From Rhodopirellula sp. (lineage in GTDB: Bacteria; Planctomycetota; Planctomycetia; Pirellulales; Pirellulaceae): a DNA stretch of 9,356 bases. The notes below the pieces were generated by a model. It saw only the letters and a program-made list of their open reading frames with translations. It was not told the origin of the DNA and ran no database searches. This document shows, piece by piece, positions 4,877 through 9,356 of this stretch; position 1 is the first letter of the stretch; every line of letters starts with the position of its first letter. The translations under genes and the position numbers were made by a program. The stretch lies in NCBI GenBank assembly GCA_002712845.1, contig PAUV01000062.1:5802-15157 (forward strand). Direction: 5' to 3'.

Positions 4877-6718
4877 TTGAGTCGATTCAACACTCTGACG
4901 AGACTGCGCCGCGCGCCTGAGGCTCGCGGCTTTCTGCTCTCCTATCTGTGGTCCAGCTTGGCAGGTTTGTTAGTCCCGACCCAAGTGATTTTGGTCGGCG
5001 TGATCGCGATGCTGCTCGACTCCAAGGGCCTTACGGAACCGACCGTTACGCTGGGTACGCACCTGACGATTCCCTTGAACGCAGAATTCACTGCGCAGAA
5101 ACCGCTCATGCAACTGACCCAACTGGTTGGCTTCACGCTGCTGACCGCAACGATCTTCGCAGGTTGTGTATGGCTGCAGCGAAGAAATGCTGATGCCCGT
5201 TCAAATCAGATCGTGAAGTCATTGCATGGACGCATTCTCAAGCAAAGTCTGCGACGCGCAGAAGTAGAGGGTGCTGCTGCCCAACATGTGCGTGCCGACG
5301 ACATCATCGGCAACCAACTGCCCTGCATCCAAGCTGGACTTTCTCAATGGTACCAGGCGGTTCCCCGTAGCTTGCTGACTCTTCTCGGCTGCGTCTTCCT
5401 GGCATTACTGGTCAACATTTGGCTGGCCGTATTGGCCGTCATCAGCGGCGTGCTTGTCCGTCGTTTTTTTCGCAAGCTACACCAACAGAAAGATAATGAG
5501 CTCACGCACTGGGAAGTGCCACGTTCGAGGCAGCGGATGGCGTCATTGGTGGGACAGGCTCCCCTGCTAGCGCGACTCCAATCTCAGGGAATCGCAGATC
5601 AGGCGTACCAGCAAGAACTCGATTCAATGTTTCGAAAACTGGACGTGCAGCACAGCCGTCAGGCGCGTATCTGGCCTTTGGTATTCCTGGCAGTGTCAAC
5701 CGCTATTGCGGTGATGATTCTCGGACTGGGCGTGAATCTCTTAGGAAGCAGCAGCGGTCTGAATGTGCCTGCTGCGTTGGTTCTTGGTTTGGCGCTTGCT
5801 GGGGCCGCTTCGGCTGCGGGACAGCTACAAAGTCTTGGCAGCCAACTGACGACCAGTGGAGAGTCTAGCGATGCAATTTATCGCTACCTTAAACGGAGCG
5901 ATGAAGTGGCTCCCAGCGAACAGCGAGTCGGCTTGGCGGGCCTGCGCGACAATGTCGAAATACGCGATGTCACCCTGAGTAATTCCAACGGTGAACTGAT
6001 CCTTAGCCACCTCAGCCTGGAACTTTACCCCGAGCAATTGATCGCGTTGCTGGGAACCGAGCAAGTATCAACGCGTGCTTTGACTGAGTTACTGATGGGT
6101 TTTGGGCTGCCGGGCGAGGGCCGTGTTTCGATCGACGGTATCCCTTTGCGTGATATTCACCCGCAGGCCTTGGCTAGAAATGTGATGTGGATCGAACCGG
6201 ATGGACCGATCTGGGATGGAAGCATTCTTGAAAACTTGTCGGGTAATGACAGCGGCATCAGCAGCAGTGATGTGTTCGACGCCCTACGCGAAGTCAATGT
6301 TTACGAAAGGATTCAACGATTGCCTGAGGGCCTCAACACGATCGTCAGCGCCAACGACTCCATGCTCGGCGTCGAAACCACTTACGGCATCGCGGTCGCA
6401 CGAGCCCTGCTGCACAAGCCGCCAATCCTACTCGCTCTGGAACCACCACCACCAGCTGAACACATGGCAGAAGACCCCTGCTTGAACGCCTTTAAAAAGT
6501 TGGTGCGTCAGGGCACGCTCGTGGTACTCTTGCCTCGTCGCTTGCCGTCACTGCGGTCCGCAGACCGCGTGATTCTGCTCAATGGAGCACGGCTGGCAGG
6601 GGAAGGAAACCATGGTGAACTTCTAGCAACAAGTGATCTGTATCGCCACTTGAATTACTTGTTGTTCAATCCCTACCGACATAAGAAACGCCCTGCTAAT
6701 TCAGCAGCCGGTCGCTAA
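4877..6718 (+). CDS. ABC exporter-like protein with degenerate ATPase domain
   Basis: A 613-residue protein with the layout of a half-size ABC exporter. The membrane domain has segments near 20-47, 80-100, 165-195, 265-290 and 297-316, and a nucleotide-binding domain fold spans about 355-590. The fold is recognisable from EIRDVTLSNSNGELILSHLS (361-380), GRVSIDGIPLRDI (415-427), GIAVARALL (504-512) and SADRVILLNG (561-570). Every nucleotide-handling motif is altered. The Walker A position reads GTEQVSTRA (393-401), without the Gly-Lys-Ser/Thr. The Q-loop Gln is Pro441, LSGGQ reads LGVET (497-501), the Walker B Asp is Leu521 and the H-loop His is Arg554. Only the catalytic Glu position (Glu522) is kept, followed by four prolines. 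ATP hydrolysis therefore looks impossible. The frame is intact with a good ribosome-binding site, so a pseudogene is less likely than a repurposed or partner-dependent protein. It follows the ABC-2 permease by 110 bases. Confidence 0.85.
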   Translation: MSRFNTLTRLRRAPEARGFLLSYLWSSLAGLLVPTQVILVGVIAMLLDSKGLTEPTVTLGTHLTIPLNAEFTAQKPLMQLTQLVGFTLLTATIFAGCVWLQRRNADARSNQIVKSLHGRILKQSLRRAEVEGAAAQHVRADDIIGNQLPCIQAGLSQWYQAVPRSLLTLLGCVFLALLVNIWLAVLAVISGVLVRRFFRKLHQQKDNELTHWEVPRSRQRMASLVGQAPLLARLQSQGIADQAYQQELDSMFRKLDVQHSRQARIWPLVFLAVSTAIAVMILGLGVNLLGSSSGLNVPAALVLGLALAGAASAAGQLQSLGSQLTTSGESSDAIYRYLKRSDEVAPSEQRVGLAGLRDNVEIRDVTLSNSNGELILSHLSLELYPEQLIALLGTEQVSTRALTELLMGFGLPGEGRVSIDGIPLRDIHPQALARNVMWIEPDGPIWDGSILENLSGNDSGISSSDVFDALREVNVYERIQRLPEGLNTIVSANDSMLGVETTYGIAVARALLHKPPILLALEPPPPAEHMAEDPCLNAFKKLVRQGTLVVLLPRRLPSLRSADRVILLNGARLAGEGNHGELLATSDLYRHLNYLLFNPYRHKKRPANSAAGR

Positions 6719-6820
6719 GGACGCTGACTGAAACTGGCAATGATCATGGCATGCAGCAGCCGCTCGGGTTAGCAAACAGAGGCCTGAATTCACAAGCTTG
6801 GAACAGCTGAGACACTGGCT
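6719..6820. other. Gap between convergent ABC exporter and hemH genes
   Basis: The two genes run toward each other across 102 bases. A bidirectional terminator would be expected, but I find no stem with a T-run on either strand. The only symmetry is the short palindrome ATGATCAT (6739-6746), which is not terminator-like. Termination may be factor-dependent. Confidence 0.5.
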
Positions 6821-7906
6821 TCAAACGTTGGCAGGACGCCCAGGTGAGGGGCGACCAGTGGGTGGGCGACCACCAGCAGCAGGTGGACGCTGAGGTGTGT
6901 AAAGGCAGCAATCCTCCGGACACACATCATGCCATGCTCCCAGTTCACCCGCTGCCGCACGATCTTTCCTGCCTTCGACTCGTTCCTGCACGAGATCGCT
7001 GATCATTTCTACGAAGCCAGTTTCGATCCCAGCAGTCCGGGTTCGATGCATTCGAATCCCTCGCTCTTCACAGACCTGAGCAGCTTCTTCATCAAGATCG
7101 AACATGACCTCCATGTGATCACTGATGAATCCGATCGGAACGACGATGATACTGCCAAGTTTCTGTTCGTCATCGCGGGCCTTGATGGCATCACAGATGT
7201 CAGGCTCAAGCCACGGCTGCTGCGGTGGCCCACTGCGACTTTGGTAAACAAGATCCCATTGGCTGACGCCACATGATTCGGCAACTAGCCGGCATGTCTC
7301 CCTAAGCTGTTTTTCGTAGTCACAGTTTCCGGACATCGATAATGGAATACTGTGAGCAGTGAACATGACCACAGATTGCTCAGCGGTGTTGCCCAACGCT
7401 TCGACGGACTCTCGGAGATTGGCTGTCATCACCTCGATAAACTTGGGATGGTTGAACCCCATGCGTACCTTTTCGATCAGCGGAGCGTCCGGCCCAACTT
7501 CTTCTCGTGCTGCGATGATATTTTCACGATACTGGCGACATCCGCTGTAGCAGCTGTACATACTGGTAAAGAAAGCGATCGCCCGCTTGCGCCCATCATC
7601 TCTCATCTGCCGAATGGTATCTGGCAGCAGCGGGTCCCAATTACGGTTTCCCCAGTAGATCGGAAGATCGACCCCAACGCGTTTGAACTCGGATTCGATG
7701 ACCCGAAGAAGCTCGCGGTTCTGTTGGTTGATAGGACTCACACCACCAAATTTTTTGTAGTGTTCGGCGACTTCCAGCATCCTTTCCCGCGGGACGCGTT
7801 TACCACGCAGGACGTTCTCGAGGAACGGCATCACGTCCTCCTGACCCTCCGGACCACCGAAGGAGACGAGAAGAAAGCAATCATAGGGCGGCAATTCGGA
7901 TGTCAT
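6821..7906 (-). CDS. hemH: Ferrochelatase, with C-terminal Cys cluster and GRP-repeat tail
   Basis: Inserts ferrous iron into a porphyrin at the end of heme synthesis. The 361-residue product has the catalytic His in FTAHSIP (His185) and the acidic metal-path residue in ISDHMEVMFDLDEEA (Glu266). WGNRNWDPLLPDTI (85-98), SGCRQYREN (121-129) and SRSGPPQQPWLEPD (223-236) resemble actinobacterial enzymes, which act on coproporphyrin III (CpfC), so the substrate could be coproporphyrin rather than protoporphyrin; no other heme gene is present to decide. After the catalytic domain comes CPEDCC (Cys329, 333, 334). Some bacterial ferrochelatases carry a [2Fe-2S] cluster on C-terminal cysteines, and these, perhaps with Cys123, could do the same. 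The tail (346-358) repeats GRP three times at a five-residue period. The ATG at 7906-7904 lacks a clear Shine-Dalgarno but gives a normal N-terminus. Confidence 0.96.
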   Translation of the reverse strand: MTSELPPYDCFLLVSFGGPEGQEDVMPFLENVLRGKRVPRERMLEVAEHYKKFGGVSPINQQNRELLRVIESEFKRVGVDLPIYWGNRNWDPLLPDTIRQMRDDGRKRAIAFFTSMYSCYSGCRQYRENIIAAREEVGPDAPLIEKVRMGFNHPKFIEVMTANLRESVEALGNTAEQSVVMFTAHSIPLSMSGNCDYEKQLRETCRLVAESCGVSQWDLVYQSRSGPPQQPWLEPDICDAIKARDDEQKLGSIIVVPIGFISDHMEVMFDLDEEAAQVCEERGIRMHRTRTAGIETGFVEMISDLVQERVEGRKDRAAAGELGAWHDVCPEDCCLYTPQRPPAAGGRPPTGRPSPGRPANV

Positions 7907-8236
7907 AGCTGTATTGGGTTGCAGGTTTGCATGGATCTGAATCAGTTACAGTGCATTATTGCCACCCATCAAGACCTGCCGCGAGACGGGTATCATAGGG
8001 CGGGCTGGGCGTCGCGCTCGCTCGCATTGGCTCATTCTACCGGTGACACGGCATGACCGCTGCCGGCCATCCTCCACCCGACATCTGATTTTCACAAATC
8101 CGACCCAACGAATCTGAACGTTTTGTCGCGGTACCTAGCGACCACAACATCCTCTTAACTTGCCTTTTGGGACCCAACAATTCTCAAAATCACATGCTGA
8201 ACGCTGCAGACCCAAAAAAACTTCGTCCATGAATCA
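7907..8236. other. Intergenic region between divergent hemH and kinase-like gene
   Basis: 330 bases without a gene. It must hold the promoters of hemH (leftward) and the kinase-like gene (rightward). A candidate hemH promoter lies at 7945-7972. A five-base stem GTCGC/GCGAC (8125-8129 with 8138-8142) encloses the palindrome GGTACC. The heptamer GACCCAA occurs three times, at 8102, 8171 and 8209; the first two copies extend to an imperfect 17-base match (14 of 17). I could not identify a convincing promoter for the rightward gene. Confidence 0.5.
7945..7972 (-). promoter_or_regulatory. Candidate hemH promoter
   Basis: Read on the minus strand, TTGATG (7972-7967) is followed after 16 bases by TGTAAC (7950-7945), a fair match to the sigma70 -35 and -10 boxes. 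It ends 38 bases upstream of the hemH ATG. Similarity is moderate and planctomycete promoters are poorly defined, so this is tentative. Confidence 0.25.
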
Positions 8237-9298
8237 ATGCACTGCCTTATGATCGACCCGGACATTCCCCCGCCAATCGTCCAAGCCGTAGTGAACCGCT
8301 GTGGAATCATCTCCATCAGAAAACTCACTTCGGGTCTCAGTGGTGGCACCGTTGCTCACTGCCGAGCAACTGACGGCTGCGAATACGCACTCAAACGCTG
8401 GCCCGATTCTTATACGCGTAGTCGCATTGAATCCATTCATCAGGTCATCGGCCACGCGTGGAAGGAAGGTTGTGAAATCATCGCGTTTCCAGTGACTTTT
8501 CCACAGCTAACCCGGAAACTGCCGGCAGATTCGGTTGGCACCGTACTCTCGGCTAACGGTGAATACTGGGACCTTTCTCATTGGCGTCCAGGTAAGCCGC
8601 TGACCACCACTGCTGATCTGGATACCATCCGTCGGGGTGCGGCGGCCATCTCGCGATTCCACAGTTGCACCGCATCGCTGGGCTCATTGCAACAACCGCC
8701 TCCCATTATCGCGGAACGTTTGCAAACCCTCGCCTCAAGAACACGCCATTTTCCTATCCCGACCCAATCGATCAACCACGCTGATCTACCCACTGACGTT
8801 ACGGCTGCCCTACGAGATGCCGCGAATCTATTGCAATGGAAATGGGATGAAGCCTGTGCCCAAATCCACCGATCATTAACAGAGCACTCGGGTTGCAAAC
8901 TTGCCACTCAATACGTTCTGCGCGATGTCCATGCTGAGCACCTTCTGTTCTCGGCGGAAAAGCCGACCGGATTGATTGATTTTGATGCCGTCCGCGTCGA
9001 CACACCAGCCTCAGATCTGGCTCGCTGGGCAGGCAGCTTCCTGCCGGGCCCGCATGCAGCCGAGGACGTCTGGGATGCGGTTTTTGCCGGGTACCGTGAA
9101 AATACTGCACAAACGGACAACGCCGCTGAGACCCCCACCGTCAAACTGGCAGCAGATCTCTGTTTTGCGGGTACTTGGCTCAGTTTGGCGAATTGGCTGG
9201 TGTGGTTACTCGTCGAACGACGGGATTTCGATGCCCCGCCCGGGATACTGGCTGAGCGAATTTACAATCTGATCCGAGTGGCTACGCCTCGCAGTTGA
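8237..9298 (+). CDS. Phosphotransferase of the APH/choline-kinase fold
   Basis: Predicted cytoplasmic small-molecule kinase, 353 residues, a usual length for the aminoglycoside phosphotransferase/homoserine kinase II superfamily. Visible parts: a Gly-rich loop TSGLSGGTV (31-39), an ATP-contact Lys in YALKRW (Lys53), a hinge-like region near DLSHWRPGKPL (112-122), a catalytic loop LRDVHAEHLLF (228-238) with Asp230 as base, the metal-binding LIDFDAVRVD (246-255; Asp248) and ASDLARW (258-264). The usual loop is HGDLHPGN; here His is Leu, Gly is Arg and the metal-binding Asn is His235. Asp, His and the LIDFD motif remain, so activity is plausible, but resistance to aminoglycosides should not be assumed. 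The start is uncertain: ATG at 8237 or 8249, neither with a clear ribosome-binding site. It stands alone, divergent from hemH. Substrate unknown. Confidence 0.8.
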   Translation: MHCLMIDPDIPPPIVQAVVNRCGIISIRKLTSGLSGGTVAHCRATDGCEYALKRWPDSYTRSRIESIHQVIGHAWKEGCEIIAFPVTFPQLTRKLPADSVGTVLSANGEYWDLSHWRPGKPLTTTADLDTIRRGAAAISRFHSCTASLGSLQQPPPIIAERLQTLASRTRHFPIPTQSINHADLPTDVTAALRDAANLLQWKWDEACAQIHRSLTEHSGCKLATQYVLRDVHAEHLLFSAEKPTGLIDFDAVRVDTPASDLARWAGSFLPGPHAAEDVWDAVFAGYRENTAQTDNAAETPTVKLAADLCFAGTWLSLANWLVWLLVERRDFDAPPGILAERIYNLIRVATPRS

Positions 9299-9312
9299 CC
9301 GCTGACTGAATA

Positions 9313-9342
9313 TTGACCCGGAAATCCCGCGGGGCGTAGAAT
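9313..9342 (+). promoter_or_regulatory. Sigma70-type promoter for a gene beyond the right edge
   Basis: TTGACC (9313-9318) and TAGAAT (9337-9342) match five of six bases each of the -35 and -10 consensus, separated by 18 bases. This is the best promoter-like sequence in the window. The spacer contains the perfect palindrome CCCGCGGG (9326-9333), which could be an operator or simply GC-rich. The position, 15 bases after the kinase-like gene's stop, implies an independently transcribed rightward gene outside the window. Confidence 0.6.
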
Positions 9343-9356
9343 ACTCGCCAGACGAT

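Noticed and set aside
7352..8056. 234-codon plus-strand open frame
   Set aside because: It is the antisense shadow of hemH running into its upstream region; hemH has all catalytic motifs.
8237..9298. Aminoglycoside resistance gene
   Set aside because: The fold matches the phosphotransferase superfamily, but the catalytic loop is divergent and the superfamily covers many metabolite kinases; resistance cannot be inferred.

Overview
The window most likely comes from a planctomycete (Planctomycetota, perhaps the Pirellulaceae/Rhodopirellula group). This is an inference from three things. The EF-G fragment has the sequence signatures of the spdEFG1/mitochondrial EF-G1 type found in spirochaetes, planctomycetes and some deltaproteobacteria. 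Housekeeping genes stand alone with long non-coding gaps instead of sitting in the usual operons. The kinase-like gene at the right end carries a divergent catalytic loop that I associate with planctomycete proteins. Base composition looks moderate (about 50-55% GC by eye). No species can be named from the sequence alone.

Layout, left to right. (1) 1-629, minus strand: the first 209 codons of an EF-G gene (fusA), running off the left edge. (2) 630-1402: about 770 bases without a convincing gene, holding the fusA leader, a short tandem repeat and a potential stem structure ahead of rpsR. (3) 1403-1681, plus: ribosomal protein bS18 (rpsR), apparently alone, with a candidate terminator overlapping its stop codon. 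(4) 1682-2363: non-coding, with a run of small perfect hairpins followed by a good Shine-Dalgarno and a 31-codon reading frame. (5) 2364-2816, plus: a hotdog-fold acyl-CoA thioesterase. (6) 2931-4766, plus: a large ABC-2 type membrane permease with no ATPase partner in view. (7) 4877-6718, plus: an ABC-exporter-shaped protein (membrane domain plus nucleotide-binding domain) in which Walker A, Q-loop, signature, Walker B and H-loop are all substituted. (8) 6821-7906, minus, convergent: ferrochelatase (hemH) with a C-terminal cysteine cluster and a Gly-Arg-Pro repeat tail. (9) 8237-9298, plus: an aminoglycoside-phosphotransferase/choline-kinase-fold protein, followed by a well-formed sigma70-type promoter at the right edge for a gene outside the window.

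How the genes relate. fusA and rpsR are divergent translation genes separated by a long shared upstream region. The thioesterase, ABC-2 permease and degenerate ABC exporter point the same way with gaps of 114 and 110 bases and could be partly co-transcribed, but no direct overlap forces this. The clearest candidate for something undescribed is the ABC exporter with an apparently dead ATPase domain, next to a permease that also lacks an ATPase. Either these form or join a transporter powered by an ATPase encoded elsewhere, or the exporter has been repurposed as a non-transporting membrane protein. I see no CRISPR array, tRNA, rRNA, insertion sequence or phage gene.
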